DNA of 64,000 nucleotides from the NCBI RefSeq assembly GCF_000497205.1, contig NZ_AYJW01000006.1, positions 32,262 through 96,261 of the forward strand. Direction: 5' to 3'. The notes beneath the pieces were generated by a model. That model was not told the origin of the DNA and made no database searches. It saw only the letters and a list, made by a program, of their open reading frames with translations. Positions 40,691-50,909 of the stretch are shown piece after piece. This DNA comes from Saccharopolyspora rectivirgula DSM 43747 (lineage in GTDB: Bacteria; Actinomycetota; Actinomycetes; Mycobacteriales; Pseudonocardiaceae). The translations under genes and the position numbers were made by a program. The first letter of the stretch is position 1; the number at the start of each line of letters is the position of its first letter.

Positions 40691-41569
40691 CTATTCGAGC
40701 GTGCGCACGGCCCGGGCTCGGGCGGCGCGGGCGGCGAGTTCCTCGTCCGGCGGGTACTCCACGCCCACCAGGGTCAGCCCGTGGGCCGGGGCCACCGAGG
40801 TGGTCCGCTGCCGTTCCCGCAGCAGGTCCGCTGGCCACCGCACCTGACGACGACCGTCGCCCACCATCAGCAGCGTCCCCACCAGGCTGCGCACCATGGA
40901 GTGGCAGAACGCGTCCGCCGTCACGTGGGCCACCACCAGGTGCTCGTCGACCCGCTCCCACTCGAACCGCTGCAGTTCCCGCACCGTGGTGGCGCCTTCG
41001 CGCGGCTTGCAGTACGCGGCGAAGTCGTTGAGCCCCAGCAGCTCCGCGGCCGCCTCGTTCAAGGTCTCGACGTCCAGCGGCCGGTTCCAGGCCAAGGTGT
41101 CGCGCCGCCGCAGCGGGTCGACGCCCCACGGCGCGTCCGAAACCTGGTAGCGGTAGTGGCGCCGCAACGCGGAGAACCTGGCGTCGAAGCCGTCCGGGGC
41201 GATCCGGGCATCGATCACCCGGACGTCCGGCGGCAAGATGCGGTTCCACCGGTGGCGCATCCGCTGCAGGTCCGGGATGCCGTGCTCGTCCACCGGCACC
41301 CGGCCTTCTCCCGGGCGCAGCGGTACCGCGTCCACGTGCACCACTTGGCCCCTGGCGTGCACTCCCGCATCGGTGCGGCCGGCCACCACGACCGGACGCG
41401 GCACCGAGCGGCCCGGCGGCTGTTTGGCCAGCGCATCCTCCAGGAGGCCCTGCACCGTGCGCAGCCCCGGCTGCTTCGCCCAGCCGGCGAAGTCAGTCCC
41501 GTCGTAGGAGAGGTCCAAGCGCAGACGAACGAGCCCGCCTTCCTCGGGAGGAACAGCGGGCTCGTTCAC
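40691..41569 (-). CDS. truA: tRNA pseudouridine(38-40) synthase
   Basis: Modifies the anticodon stem-loop. The 292-residue protein has the catalytic aspartate in GRTDAGVHARGQVVH, YDGTDFAGWAKQPG at the N terminus and FCHSMVRSLVG near the end. GTG start. It is the last gene of the alpha operon, 20 bases after rplQ, the usual rplQ-truA order. Confidence 0.95.
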   Translation of the reverse strand: MNEPAVPPEEGGLVRLRLDLSYDGTDFAGWAKQPGLRTVQGLLEDALAKQPPGRSVPRPVVVAGRTDAGVHARGQVVHVDAVPLRPGEGRVPVDEHGIPDLQRMRHRWNRILPPDVRVIDARIAPDGFDARFSALRRHYRYQVSDAPWGVDPLRRRDTLAWNRPLDVETLNEAAAELLGLNDFAAYCKPREGATTVRELQRFEWERVDEHLVVAHVTADAFCHSMVRSLVGTLLMVGDGRRQVRWPADLLRERQRTTSVAPAHGLTLVGVEYPPDEELAARAARARAVRTLE

Positions 41570-41589
41570 AGCATCTTCGCGAACCGAAA

Positions 41590-42117
41590 TCAGGACTCGT
41601 CCTTCTTCTCGGCAGCGTTGTCCTCGGCCTTGGCCTCGGCGCCCTCGTCGGCCGCCTCCTCCACCTGGGTGGCCTCGGTGTTCTCGGCCTCCTCGGTGGC
41701 CTTCGGCTCGTCCTTGGCGAACTTGGTGTTGCGCGCCGCCTCCGCTTCCGCGGTCACGGTCTTCTCGTTCACCAGGGCGATGACGGCCATCTTCGCGTTG
41801 TCACCCTTGCGCGGCATCGTCTTGATGATGCGGGTGTAACCGCCGTTGCGGTCCGCGAAGAAGGGGCCGATCTCGGCGAAGAGCTTGTGCACGACGTCCT
41901 TGTCGCGGATGGTCTTGAGGACCTCGCGACGGTTGTGCAGGTCGCCCTTCTTGGCCTTGGTGATCAGCCGCTCGGCGAACGGACGCAGTCGCTTCGCCTT
42001 CGCCTCGGTCGTGGTGATCTTCCCGTGCTCGAACAGCGCGGTGGCCAAGTTGGCCAGGATGAGCCGCTCGTGCGACGGCGACCCGCCGAGACGCGGTCCC
42101 TTGGTCGGGGTGGGCAT
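41590..42117 (-). CDS. rplQ: 50S ribosomal protein L17
   Basis: 175 residues. The L17 core [25 protein letters not shown] to about residue 118 is complete; the remaining 55 residues are an Ala/Glu-rich acidic extension ([20 protein letters not shown]) frequent in actinobacteria and probably disordered. It follows rpoA by 51 bases. Confidence 0.96.
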   Translation of the reverse strand: MPTPTKGPRLGGSPSHERLILANLATALFEHGKITTTEAKAKRLRPFAERLITKAKKGDLHNRREVLKTIRDKDVVHKLFAEIGPFFADRNGGYTRIIKTMPRKGDNAKMAVIALVNEKTVTAEAEAARNTKFAKDEPKATEEAENTEATQVEEAADEGAEAKAEDNAAEKKDES

Positions 42118-42168
42118 CGGGTTGCTCCTCTCAGGGGCGCGCGCCGGTGACCCGGTCGCGCAACACAG

Positions 42169-43248
42169 CTACAGCTGCTCTGTCTCCGCGTAGTCCTGAC
42201 CGTCGTCGTAGCCGTTGTCCTCGACAGGACCCACCGTGGGAGTGGTGCCCTGGTTCGACGACCAGCCCGCGGTCGGGTACTCGGCCGCCGCAGCGGACGG
42301 GTCGAATCCGGGCGGGCTGTCCTTCAGCGACAGGCCCAGGCCGGCGAGCTTCATCTTGACCTCGTCGATGGACTTCGCACCGAAGTTGCGAATGTCCAGC
42401 AGGTCCGCTTCACTGCGCGAGACCAGCTCACCGACGGTGTGGATGCCTTCCCGCTTCAGGCAGTTGTAGGAGCGCACCGTGAGGTCGAGGTCCTCGATCG
42501 GCATCGCGTAGGCCGCGATGGTGTCGGCCTCGGCCGGCGACGGACCGATCTCGATGCCCTCGGCGTCCACGTTGAGCTCCCGGGCCAAGCCGAACAGCTC
42601 AACCAGGGTGCGACCAGCCGAAGCCACCGCGTCCCGCGGGGTGATCGACGGCTTGGTCTCGACGTCGAGGATCAGCTTGTCGAAGTCCGTGCGCTGCTCG
42701 ACACGGGTCGCCTCGACCTTGTAGCTCACCTTCAGAACCGGCGAGTAGATCGAGTCGACCGGAATCCGGCCGATCTCGGCACCGGTCTGCTTGTTCTGCA
42801 TCGCGGGGACATAGCCACGACCACGCTCGACGACAAGCTCAATCTCCAGCTTGCCCTTTGCGTTCAAGGTGGCGATGTGGAGATCCGGGTTGTGCACCGT
42901 GACACCGGCCGGCGGCACGATGTCAGCGGCGGTGACCTCACCCGGGCCCTGCTTGCGCAGGTACATCGTCACCGGCTCGTCCTCTTCGGAGCTGATCACC
43001 AGCTCCTTGATGTTCAGGATGACGTCGGTGACGTCCTCCTTCACACCCGGAATGGTGGTGAACTCGTGCAGCACACCGTCGATGCGCAAGCTGGTGACCG
43101 CCGCCCCCGGGATCGAGGACAGCAGCGTCCGACGCAACGAGTTGCCGAGGGTGTAACCGAAGCCCGGCTCCAACGGCTCGATGATGAACCGCGACCGAGT
43201 CTCCGACACCGCTTCTTCGGACAGTGTGGGTCGCTGGGAGATGAGCAC
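42169..43248 (-). CDS. rpoA: RNA polymerase alpha subunit
   Basis: 359 residues. The N-terminal dimerisation domain holds [26 protein letters not shown], and the C-terminal domain (about 250-325) reads [19 protein letters not shown] and [15 protein letters not shown], for UP-element and activator contacts. The N terminus MLISQRPTL is the actinobacterial form. A strong hairpin lies in the 143-base gap after rpsD, so its level may be set separately. Confidence 0.97.
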   Translation of the reverse strand: MLISQRPTLSEEAVSETRSRFIIEPLEPGFGYTLGNSLRRTLLSSIPGAAVTSLRIDGVLHEFTTIPGVKEDVTDVILNIKELVISSEEDEPVTMYLRKQGPGEVTAADIVPPAGVTVHNPDLHIATLNAKGKLEIELVVERGRGYVPAMQNKQTGAEIGRIPVDSIYSPVLKVSYKVEATRVEQRTDFDKLILDVETKPSITPRDAVASAGRTLVELFGLARELNVDAEGIEIGPSPAEADTIAAYAMPIEDLDLTVRSYNCLKREGIHTVGELVSRSEADLLDIRNFGAKSIDEVKMKLAGLGLSLKDSPPGFDPSAAAAEYPTAGWSSNQGTTPTVGPVEDNGYDDGQDYAETEQL

Positions 43249-43353
43249 TTCAGTTTCCTTTCCTCACGGCGCCCGCCATATGACGCCGATGGGAGATGGC
43301 TTGCCCGCCTGGCGCGGGCGTGGCTGCCGGATTCCCGTTCCGACAGCCGGGGC

Positions 43354-43389
43354 TTTCCGGCCGGCGGCCCGCAGGCCGCCGGCTGGAAA
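43354..43389 (-). terminator. Strong hairpin between rpsD and rpoA
   Basis: Sixteen-base arms with one mismatch (43354-43369 and 43374-43389, core GGCCGGCGGCC) and a CGCA loop, starting two bases after the rpsD stop. It could be an attenuating terminator or an RNase-processing site inside the alpha operon. Confidence 0.7.
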
Positions 43390-43391
43390 CG

Positions 43392-43997
43392 TCACTTCGA
43401 GTAGAACTCAACGATGAGCTGCTCGGTGACCGGAGTGTCGATCTGCGCCCGCTCGGGCGGCTGGTGCACCAGGATCCGCAGGTTGGACGGGACGACCTGC
43501 AGCCAAGCCGGAATCGGCCGCTCGCCCAGGGTCTCCTTGGCGATCAGGAACGGCGTGGTGTTCAGCGACTTGGGCCGGACGTCGATGATGTCCCACTTGG
43601 TGACCTGGTAGCTGGGGATGTTCACCTTCTTCCCGTTGACCAGGAAGTGGCCGTGGCTGACCAGCTGCCGGGCCATCCGGCGGGTGCGGGCCAGACCAGC
43701 GCGGTAGACCACGTTGTCCAGCCGGCACTCGAGGAGCTGGAGCAGGTTGTCACCGGTCTTGCCGGGACGCCGGTTCGCCTCCTCGTAGTAGGCCCGCAGC
43801 TGCTTCTCCAGCACCCCGTAGGTGAAGCGGACCTTCTGCTTCTCCTGCAGCTGCAGCAGGTACTCGGTTTCCTTGACCCGCGCACGCCCGTGCTGCCCCG
43901 GCGGGTACGGCCGACGCTCGAAGGCCTGGTCGCCACCGATGAGGTCGACCTTCAGCCGGCGGGATTTACGGGTCGCGGGACCGGTGTAACGAGCCAT
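43392..43997 (-). CDS. rpsD: 30S ribosomal protein S4
   Basis: 201 residues, complete: MARYTGPATRKSRRL, YGVLEKQLRAYYEEA, and the S4 RNA-binding domain RLDNVVYRAGLARTRRMARQ with LVSHGHFLVNGKKVNIPSY. S4 nucleates 30S assembly. There are no zinc cysteines (C- form). Good ribosome-binding site after rpsK. Confidence 0.97.
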   Translation of the reverse strand: MARYTGPATRKSRRLKVDLIGGDQAFERRPYPPGQHGRARVKETEYLLQLQEKQKVRFTYGVLEKQLRAYYEEANRRPGKTGDNLLQLLECRLDNVVYRAGLARTRRMARQLVSHGHFLVNGKKVNIPSYQVTKWDIIDVRPKSLNTTPFLIAKETLGERPIPAWLQVVPSNLRILVHQPPERAQIDTPVTEQLIVEFYSK

Positions 43998-44020
43998 CTG
44001 TGTCTACTCCTTCCCGCGGC

Positions 44021-44425
44021 TCAGACCCGACGACGCTTCGGCGGGCGGCAGCCGTTGTGCGGCTGCGGGGTCACGTCCTGGATGGTGCCGACCTCGAGGC
44101 CAGCGGCCTGCAGCGAGCGGATCGCCGTTTCGCGGCCCGAGCCCGGACCCTTGACGAAAACGTCGACCTTCTTCATGCCGTGCTCAGCGGCCTTGCGAGC
44201 AGCGTTCTCAGCGGCCATCTGCGCGGCGAACGGGGTGGACTTGCGGGAGCCCTTGAAGCCGACGTGACCGGCAGAGGCCCAGCTGATCACCGCACCGGTC
44301 GGGTCCGTGATGGACACGATGGTGTTGTTGAACGTGCTCTTGATGTGCGCTTGGCCGTGCGCAACGTTCTTCTTCTCCTTGCGCCGCACCTTCTTGACGG
44401 CGCCGGCGCGCGACTTAGGTGGCAT
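44021..44425 (-). CDS. rpsK: 30S ribosomal protein S11
   Basis: 134 residues with the S11 signature: [38 protein letters not shown] and the C-terminal [18 protein letters not shown]. Lies between rpsM and rpsD in the usual order. Confidence 0.97.
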   Translation of the reverse strand: MPPKSRAGAVKKVRRKEKKNVAHGQAHIKSTFNNTIVSITDPTGAVISWASAGHVGFKGSRKSTPFAAQMAAENAARKAAEHGMKKVDVFVKGPGSGRETAIRSLQAAGLEVGTIQDVTPQPHNGCRPPKRRRV

Positions 44426-44450
44426 AGCTGTCGTGATCTCCTAGCGAGGC

Positions 44451-44831
44451 TTACTTCTTTCCGGCCTTCTTCTTGCCGGCGACCGTCTTCTTCGGCCCCT
44501 TGCGGGTGCGGGCGTTGGTCTTGGTCCGCTGCCCGCGCACCGGGAGGTGACGGCGGTGCCGCAGTCCCTGGTAGCTGCCGATCTCGATCTTCCGGCGGAT
44601 GTCGGCCTGGACCTCGCGGCGGAGGTCACCCTCAACCCGGTAGTTGGCCTCGATGTACTCGCGCAGCGAAGCCAACTGCTCGTCGGACAAGTCCTTCACC
44701 CGGGCATCGAACGAGATGCCGGTGGCCGTCAAGATCTCCTTGGACCGGCTACGGCCGATTCCGTAGATGTAGGTCAGCGCGATCTCCATGCGCTTTTCGC
44801 GCGGCAGATCAACGCCGGCGAGCCTTGCCAT
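44451..44831 (-). CDS. rpsM: 30S ribosomal protein S13
   Basis: 126 residues starting [33 protein letters not shown] (helix-hairpin-helix), [20 protein letters not shown] and a lysine-rich end. The ATG at 44831 replaces a longer open frame upstream. Confidence 0.97.
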   Translation of the reverse strand: MARLAGVDLPREKRMEIALTYIYGIGRSRSKEILTATGISFDARVKDLSDEQLASLREYIEANYRVEGDLRREVQADIRRKIEIGSYQGLRHRRHLPVRGQRTKTNARTRKGPKKTVAGKKKAGKK

Positions 44832-44980
44832 CAGGCAGGTCCCTTCTCCTCCGTTCCAGGTCTGCTCCCCCACCGTCTTCGCTGCCGCGAAGCCCCGGCC
44901 TGGTCCGGGGGTCAACCAGCCCTGCTCGCGGGCCGGCAGGCTGAGGGAGTTCTTACTTGTTCAAGTTCCTGCTGCGACTC

Positions 44981-45094
44981 TCAGCCTTGGCGCTGCTTGT
45001 GACGCGGGTTGTCACAGATGACCAGCACCCGCCCGTGCCGGCGGATCACCTGGCACTTGTCGCAGATCTTCTTCACACTCGGTTGGACCTTCAC
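44981..45094 (-). CDS. rpmJ: 50S ribosomal protein L36
   Basis: Only 37 residues, from a GTG at 45094 preceded by CAGGAGAG. It reads [19 protein letters not shown] and ends NPRHKQRQG, with CxxC...C-x(4)-H zinc ligands. This is the zinc-binding (C+) form. It sits between infA and rpsM as usual, followed by a 149-base gap with a small CCCCGG/CCGGGG hairpin. Confidence 0.96.
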   Translation of the reverse strand: MKVQPSVKKICDKCQVIRRHGRVLVICDNPRHKQRQG

Positions 45095-45147
45095 GGTCGA
45101 TGCTCTCCTGCTCAGACGCGTGCCCAGATTCCCGGACACCGTGGAGG

Positions 45148-45369
45148 TCACTTGTAGCGGTAGACGATGCGCCCACGGGAAAGGTCGTACGGCGACAGCT
45201 CCACTACCACCCGGTCCTCTGGCAGGATGCGGATGTAGTGTTGACGCATCTTGCCACTGATGTGGGCGAGGACCTTGTGGCCGTTCTCCAACTCGACGCG
45301 GAACATCGCGTTGGGGAGCGGTTCGATCACGCGACCCTCGACCTCAATGGCCCCGTCTTTCTTGCCCAT
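45148..45369 (-). CDS. infA: Translation initiation factor IF-1
   Basis: 73 residues, an OB-fold: [40 protein letters not shown], and the end RIVYRYK. First gene of the alpha operon (infA-rpmJ-rpsM-rpsK-rpsD-rpoA-rplQ-truA). Confidence 0.98.
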   Translation of the reverse strand: MGKKDGAIEVEGRVIEPLPNAMFRVELENGHKVLAHISGKMRQHYIRILPEDRVVVELSPYDLSRGRIVYRYK

Positions 45370-45709
45370 GTCCTCCGCGTTTCGTGACGGTGACGGTTTG
45401 CAGACTCCACAGGAGTCCCTCCTACAGACACCGGTTTCCCGATCCCCGTAGCAAGCGGCCCGCAGCGAAGTCCGGAACGGGACTGCTCCCGAACACAGTC
45501 GGACAGACGCTACCAGTGCGCCGACTTACTACTGTACGCGCTGCATTTCCGGCACCGCACATCGGGGCAGCTCATAGCGGCTGCCGGCACTCCCCGTGAC
45601 CGATCCCGAGGAGCGGTACGCGGGTTCCCTCAGCTTGCACGGCCACTTCGGTGATCATTACGTTCGATCACACCGGAAAGCCGGACAGTCGTGCAGACGA
45701 GGAGAATCG
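45370..45709. promoter_or_regulatory. Region between infA and the methyltransferase pair, with a dyad
   Basis: 340 bases without a gene. It must hold the infA promoter (leftward) and the promoter of the first methyltransferase (rightward). GTGATC (45651-45656) and GATCAC (45666-45671) form an exact dyad with a 9-base spacer, 38 bases before the GTG start at 45710; this looks like an operator. AGGAG at 45699-45703 is the ribosome-binding site. A short frame upstream of 45710 is in phase but has no start signal of its own. Confidence 0.5.
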
Positions 45710-46369
45710 GTGGCAATCCAGCAGCACAAATCTGAACAACCTGCTCAAGCGCTTCGCAGGTGCGCAGAATTCGCCGCACGGAAGTTCGGTGAGTACCAGA
45801 CCTTCCTGGCCACCGCCATCCGCAACCCGCGGGTCGTGGGCGCCCCCACCCCCACCTCCGCCGCGGTGGCCGAAACCGTGGCCCAAGTGGTTCCCACCAC
45901 CGGAACACCGGTGGTGGTGGAGCTGGGGCCGGGCACCGGCTCGCTCAGCGACGGCATCCACCGCCGCCTGCCGGAAGGAGCCCGGCACATCGGCATCGAG
46001 CTCAGCCCCGAACTCGTCGACCACCTCCGCGAGCACAAGCCCTGGCTGGAAGTCGTCCACGGCGACGCCGCCGACCTGCTGGCCCTGCTGGACAAAGCCG
46101 GCGTCACGGAAGTGGACGCGGTGATCAGCAGCATTCCCTGGTCCCTGCTGGCGCCCAACGCGCAGGACCACATCCTGCGGCAGGCGACCGAAGCGCTCAC
46201 CCCGCACGGCGCCTTCACCGCGCTGACCTACCTGGGGGCGGACCGCACCCAAGGCGGCCGGCGGTTCCGCGCCCGGCTCCACGACACCTTCGACGAAGTG
46301 CTCACCCACACCACGTGGTTGAACTTCCCGCCGATCCTGCACTACATCTGCCGACGCCCGCTGCGCTGA
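45710..46369 (+). CDS. Class I SAM-dependent methyltransferase (phospholipid/rRNA-methyltransferase-like), first of pair
   Basis: 219 residues. SAM motif I is [13 protein letters not shown] (about 68-80), an acidic loop IGIELSPELVDHL follows, then VHGDAADLL and the motif IV region ISSIPWSLL. The layout (an N-terminal helical part with PTPTSAAVAETVA before motif I) resembles PmtA-like phospholipid N-methyltransferases and the KsgA/Erm group; SIPW replaces the NPPY/NIPY of base methylases, so substrate assignment is open. GTG start with GGAGAA. A paralogue follows at 46447. The pair interrupts the ribosomal block on the opposite strand. Confidence 0.82.
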   Translation: MAIQQHKSEQPAQALRRCAEFAARKFGEYQTFLATAIRNPRVVGAPTPTSAAVAETVAQVVPTTGTPVVVELGPGTGSLSDGIHRRLPEGARHIGIELSPELVDHLREHKPWLEVVHGDAADLLALLDKAGVTEVDAVISSIPWSLLAPNAQDHILRQATEALTPHGAFTALTYLGADRTQGGRRFRARLHDTFDEVLTHTTWLNFPPILHYICRRPLR

Positions 46370-46446
46370 CGCCAGCCCCCTCCAGCTGCGGCCGGCCGGC
46401 GGCAACGGCATGCTCTGCCCAGGAACAGGCAAGACGGGGGCTGGCT

Positions 46447-47058
46447 GTGAGCAAAGCGCGCGAGTACTGGACGTTCCTGACCCGGGCCATCCACGCCCCG
46501 GCGACCATAGGGGCCATCGCGCCCACGTCCGGGCACGTCGCCAACGCCGTGGCCGGCGTGATCCCGAGCTTCGGCGATCCCGTCGTGGTGGAGCTCGGCC
46601 CCGGCACCGGGGCGGTCAGCACCGCGATCCGCCGCCGGCTGGGCACCCGCGGCCGTCACCTGGCGGTCGAGCTCGACCCGGAGATGGTCCGGTTCCTGCG
46701 CTCCGACAAGCCGTGGCTGCAGGTCGTCGAAGGCGACGCCGGTCAGCTGCGGGAACTGCTGGCGCAGGTCGACGTCACCCGGGTCGATGCGCTCATCACC
46801 AGCATTCCGTGGACCTTGCTGGAGCCGGCCGAGCAGTACCGGCTGCTGCGGGAAGCCGCGCAGAGCCTCGCCCCGAACGGGGTGTTCACCACCATCACCT
46901 ACGTGACGACGCTGTGGCGAAGCGCCACCCGCACCTTCGTGCAGGCGCTGCACGAGCACTTCGACGAAGTGGTGCCGCGCGCCACGGTGTGGCCGAACGT
47001 GCCGCCCGCGCGGATCTACGTGTGCCGGCGGCCGCTGCTCACTGCTCCGGGTCGGTGA
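46447..47058 (+). CDS. Class I SAM-dependent methyltransferase, second of pair
   Basis: 203 residues, clearly paralogous to the protein encoded just upstream: [17 protein letters not shown], motif [16 protein letters not shown] (about 46-60), [25 protein letters not shown] and [11 protein letters not shown], ending RIYVCRRPL like its neighbour (HYICRRPL). The GTG at 46447 begins [11 protein letters not shown]. The last 20 bases overlap the end of map on the other strand. Function probably shared with the first copy: methylation of a lipid or small amine. Confidence 0.82.
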   Translation: MSKAREYWTFLTRAIHAPATIGAIAPTSGHVANAVAGVIPSFGDPVVVELGPGTGAVSTAIRRRLGTRGRHLAVELDPEMVRFLRSDKPWLQVVEGDAGQLRELLAQVDVTRVDALITSIPWTLLEPAEQYRLLREAAQSLAPNGVFTTITYVTTLWRSATRTFVQALHEHFDEVVPRATVWPNVPPARIYVCRRPLLTAPGR

Positions 47059-47839
47059 GCACCCACGGGCCGTCCTCGGTGATGGCCACCGTGTGCTCCC
47101 AGTGCGCGGCCCGCGAACCGTCCAGCGTGACCACGGTCCACTCGTCGTCCAGCTCTTCGGTCTCCGGGGAGCCGAGCGTCAGCATCGGCTCCACCGCGAT
47201 CGCCATGCCGACCTTCAGCTTCGGGCCGCGCCCCGGCTTGCCCAGGTTCGGCAGGAACGGCTCCATGTGCATCTGCGAACCGATGCCGTGGCCGCCGTAC
47301 TCGGCGATGATCCCGTAGTCGGCGCGATCCGCTTTGGCCTTGGCCCGCACCGCCTGCTCGATCGCGTGCGAGATGTCGGTCAGCCGGTTGCCGGCCCGCA
47401 CCTGCTCGATGCCGGCCCACATCGCCGCCTTGGTCGCCTCCGACAAGGCGAGGTCCGCCGCTGCGACCTCGCCCACCGGGATCGTGACCGCCGAGTCCCC
47501 GTGCCAACCGTCCAGGATCGCCCCGCAGTCGACCGAGAGCAGATCACCGGCGGACAGCACCTCGTTCGGGGACGGGATGCCGTGCACCACCTTCTCGTTC
47601 ACCGAAGCGCAGATGGAAGCGGGGAACCCGTGGTAGCCCTTGAAGGAGGGAACCGCACCGGCGTCGCGGATCACCTGCTCGGCGATCGCATCGAGCTCGC
47701 CGGTGCTGACTCCCGGTTTGGCGTGCGCTGTCACCTCCGCGAGGGCCCGGGCCACCACCAGGCCCGCCGCCCGCATCGCCTCAACCTCACCGCGTGACTT
47801 GAGCTCGATGCCCTTTCCCCGACGCAACAACGCAGCCAC
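47039..47839 (-). CDS. map: Methionine aminopeptidase, type I
   Basis: Removes N-terminal methionine from nascent proteins. The 266-residue enzyme has all five metal ligands: Asp in LSVDCGAI and GWHGDSAV, His in [11 protein letters not shown], and Glu in AVEPML and WEHTVAI. It lies 63 bases after adk, in the classical secY-adk-map order. The 3' end overlaps the opposing methyltransferase by 20 bases. Confidence 0.96.
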   Translation of the reverse strand: MAALLRRGKGIELKSRGEVEAMRAAGLVVARALAEVTAHAKPGVSTGELDAIAEQVIRDAGAVPSFKGYHGFPASICASVNEKVVHGIPSPNEVLSAGDLLSVDCGAILDGWHGDSAVTIPVGEVAAADLALSEATKAAMWAGIEQVRAGNRLTDISHAIEQAVRAKAKADRADYGIIAEYGGHGIGSQMHMEPFLPNLGKPGRGPKLKVGMAIAVEPMLTLGSPETEELDDEWTVVTLDGSRAAHWEHTVAITEDGPWVLTDPEQ

Positions 47840-47902
47840 CTTCGAATCGCTTCATCCGCGCTCGCGGCGCGGTCTTCCTGACGTGCTCCGACCCGTTCCC
47901 GC

Positions 47903-48457
<555 letters not shown>

Positions 48458-48618
48458 GGGTCTGCCTCCGAATCAATCCGATCGCGCGCCAGCTGTTGAC
48501 GAACCCGCCTGCCCTCCCTCTACCGGGCAACCGGAACCGCCGCTAACGATACGCACCGGCCGGAAAATACCGAACACCTGCCTCGGCAATTGCTGGCAAC
48601 CGACCGACTCGGGCAAGC

Positions 48619-49929
48619 CTACCGGAGGAAGCCCTCGTAATTCCGCTGCTGGAGCTGGCTTTGGATGTGCTTCACGGTGTCGAGGCCGACGTTGACCATG
48701 ATCAGCACAGCGGTGCCGCCGAACGGGAAGTTCTGCGCTGCCCCCTGGCCGGTGAGGCCGATGAAGAAGTTCGGCAGGATCGCCACGATGCCCAGGTACA
48801 GCGAGCCGGGCAGGGTGATCCGGGAGAGCACGTAGCTGAGGTACTCCGCGGTCGGACGCCCCGGCCGGATGCCCGGGATGAAGCCGCCGTACTTCTTCAT
48901 GTCCTCGGCGCGCTCTTCCGGGTTGAAGGTGATCGAGACGTAGAAGTAGGCGAAGAAGATGATCAACGCCATGTAGAGCAGGATGTGTACCCAGTTCGCC
49001 GGGTCCGCGATGTAAGTGCTGATGAACCGCACCCACCAGGAGTCCTGGTTGCCCGACAGCTGGGTCAGCAGCTGCGGCAGGTACAGCAGCGACGACCCGA
49101 AGATCACCGGGATGACACCGGCCTGGTTCACCTTCAACGGCAAGTACGTCGAGGTGCCCCCGTACATCCGGCGGCCGATCATCCGCTTGGCGTACTGCAC
49201 CGGGATCCGGCGCTGGGCCTGCTCGATGAACACCACGGTCGCCAAGATCGCCACCGCGAACGCGCACACCACGCTGAACACCAGCGGGCCGTGCTGGTTG
49301 AAGATGTTGACGCCCTCGGCCGGGACCCGGGAGGCGATCGAGGTGAAGATCAGCAGCGACATGCCGTTGCCGATGCCGCGCTCGGTGATCAGCTCACCCA
49401 TCCACATCAGCACCGCGGCACCAGCGGTCATGGTGACCACGATGACGATGAGGTTGAAGACGCCGTCGTCCGGGATGGGGGAAACCGTGCAACCGGGGAA
49501 CAGCTGCCCGCGCACCGCCAGCGCCACGATGCCGGTGGCCTGCAGCACCGACAGCGCGATCGTCAGGTACCGGGTGTACTGCGTCAGCTTCGCCTGACCG
49601 GCCTGCCCCTCCTTCTTCAGCTGCTCGAAGCGCGGGATCACCACCTGCAGCAGCTGGATGATGATGCTCGCGGTGATGTAGGGCATGATGCCCAGCGCCA
49701 GCACCGACAACTGCAGCAGAGCACCACCGCTGAAGAGGTTCAGCAGGGAGTAGACGCTCTGCGCGCTGCTGCCCTGGAGCTCCTCGACGCACTGCTGGAC
49801 GTTCGGGTAAGAAACCCCGGGCGAGGGGATCGCCGCGCCGAGCCGGTACAAGACGACCATGCCCAGCGTAAACAGGATCTTGCGGCGCAGGTCCGACAAC
49901 GCCAGAGCCGAGCGGAAGGCGCTGAGCAC
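48619..49929 (-). CDS. secY: Preprotein translocase subunit SecY
   Basis: Protein-conducting channel, 436 residues with ten predicted membrane helices. LGIMPYITASIIIQLLQ (helix 2), GIGNGMSLLIF and FNPEERAEDMKKYGGFIPGIRPG are family signatures. The GTG at 49929 follows AGGAGGTTTGC, so longer frames upstream are rejected. A terminator after rplO and 340 bases of non-coding DNA suggest a separate promoter. Confidence 0.97.
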   Translation of the reverse strand: MLSAFRSALALSDLRRKILFTLGMVVLYRLGAAIPSPGVSYPNVQQCVEELQGSSAQSVYSLLNLFSGGALLQLSVLALGIMPYITASIIIQLLQVVIPRFEQLKKEGQAGQAKLTQYTRYLTIALSVLQATGIVALAVRGQLFPGCTVSPIPDDGVFNLIVIVVTMTAGAAVLMWMGELITERGIGNGMSLLIFTSIASRVPAEGVNIFNQHGPLVFSVVCAFAVAILATVVFIEQAQRRIPVQYAKRMIGRRMYGGTSTYLPLKVNQAGVIPVIFGSSLLYLPQLLTQLSGNQDSWWVRFISTYIADPANWVHILLYMALIIFFAYFYVSITFNPEERAEDMKKYGGFIPGIRPGRPTAEYLSYVLSRITLPGSLYLGIVAILPNFFIGLTGQGAAQNFPFGGTAVLIMVNVGLDTVKHIQSQLQQRNYEGFLR

Positions 49930-50270
49930 GCAAACCTCCTGTATTGGAGCCGGACGGTACCGGCCGGGGACGGACGGCCGACTTGCCAAGCCGACCAGCG
50001 GAAAATTTTCCAATGCTGCCGCGAAGACAGCACCGCGGGGGCGACTCTAGCAGGCCGCAGGGAGTTCACGGTGGGCTACCGCGACCTTACTCGTGATCAT
50101 CGTCTCAGCTCACCGCTGGTGTCACGCCATCAGATGACCTTCGAGCAGCCGCAGCCCAATCTTCCCCGTTATTCCCACAGCTCGCCACTAGATCGCACCC
50201 GCGACCAACGGCAGCAGGCCGGCCGCTCCTGTGCGGAACGACCGGCCTGCGTGCCCATGTGAAGTCCGGT
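49930..50270. promoter_or_regulatory. rplO-secY intergenic region
   Basis: 341 bases without a gene. The right end carries the rplO terminator (50214-50250). Toward secY a -10-like TAGAGT (complement of 50044-50049) lies about 115 bases before the start codon, with no good -35. The rest has no feature I recognise. Confidence 0.45.
50214..50250 (-). terminator. Terminator after rplO, end of spc operon
   Basis: GCAGGCCGG (50214-50222) and CCGGCCTGC (50242-50250) with inner CCGC/GCGG, 20 bases past the rplO stop. Confidence 0.78.
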
Positions 50271-50720
50271 TCAGCGGTCCAGCTTGGTGACCGAACCACC
50301 CGCGGCGGTGATCTTCTCCTGGGCGCTGCCGGTGAACGCGTGCGCGGTCACCTCGAGCTTCACGCCCCCGAGATCCCCGTCACCGAGAATCTTCACCAGT
50401 TCGTTCTTCTTGACCAGGCCAGCAGCGATCATCTCGTCGATGCCGACCTTGCCGCCCTGCGGGAACGCCTTGGCGAGCTTCCCGACGTTCACGCCCTGGT
50501 ACTCAGTGCGGAACCGGTTCTTGAAGCCGCGCAGCTTCGGCAGCCGCATGTGGATCGGCATCTGCCCGCCCTCGAAGCGCGGGGAGACGTTCTTGCGAGC
50601 CTTGGTGCCCTTGGTGCCGCGACCAGCGGTCTTACCCTTCGAGCCCTCACCACGACCGACCCGGATCCTGTCGCGCTTAGCACCCGGGGCCGGCCGCAGG
50701 TCGTGCAGCTTGATGACCAT
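50271..50720 (-). CDS. rplO: 50S ribosomal protein L15
   Basis: 149 residues: [32 protein letters not shown] and [15 protein letters not shown]. Starts one base after rpmD ends; last gene of the spc transcript as judged by the terminator. Confidence 0.97.
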   Translation of the reverse strand: MVIKLHDLRPAPGAKRDRIRVGRGEGSKGKTAGRGTKGTKARKNVSPRFEGGQMPIHMRLPKLRGFKNRFRTEYQGVNVGKLAKAFPQGGKVGIDEMIAAGLVKKNELVKILGDGDLGGVKLEVTAHAFTGSAQEKITAAGGSVTKLDR

Positions 50721-50721
50721 G

Positions 50722-50904
50722 TCAGTCGACCTCCTCGACCGTCACCAGGTGGCTGACGGTTTTGATCATGCCGCGCACGTTGGGGTCATCCGGGCGGATC
50801 ACAGACTGGCGGATCTTGCGCAGACCGAGGCTGCGCATGGTGTCGCGCTGCTTCTGCCTGGTGCCGACCAGGCCACGCACCTGAGTGATCTTCAGCTGTG
50901 CCAT
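50722..50904 (-). CDS. rpmD: 50S ribosomal protein L30
   Basis: 60 residues, complete L30: [20 protein letters not shown] and [15 protein letters not shown]. Follows rpsE after five bases. Confidence 0.96.
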   Translation of the reverse strand: MAQLKITQVRGLVGTRQKQRDTMRSLGLRKIRQSVIRPDDPNVRGMIKTVSHLVTVEEVD

Positions 50905-50909
50905 CTGGA

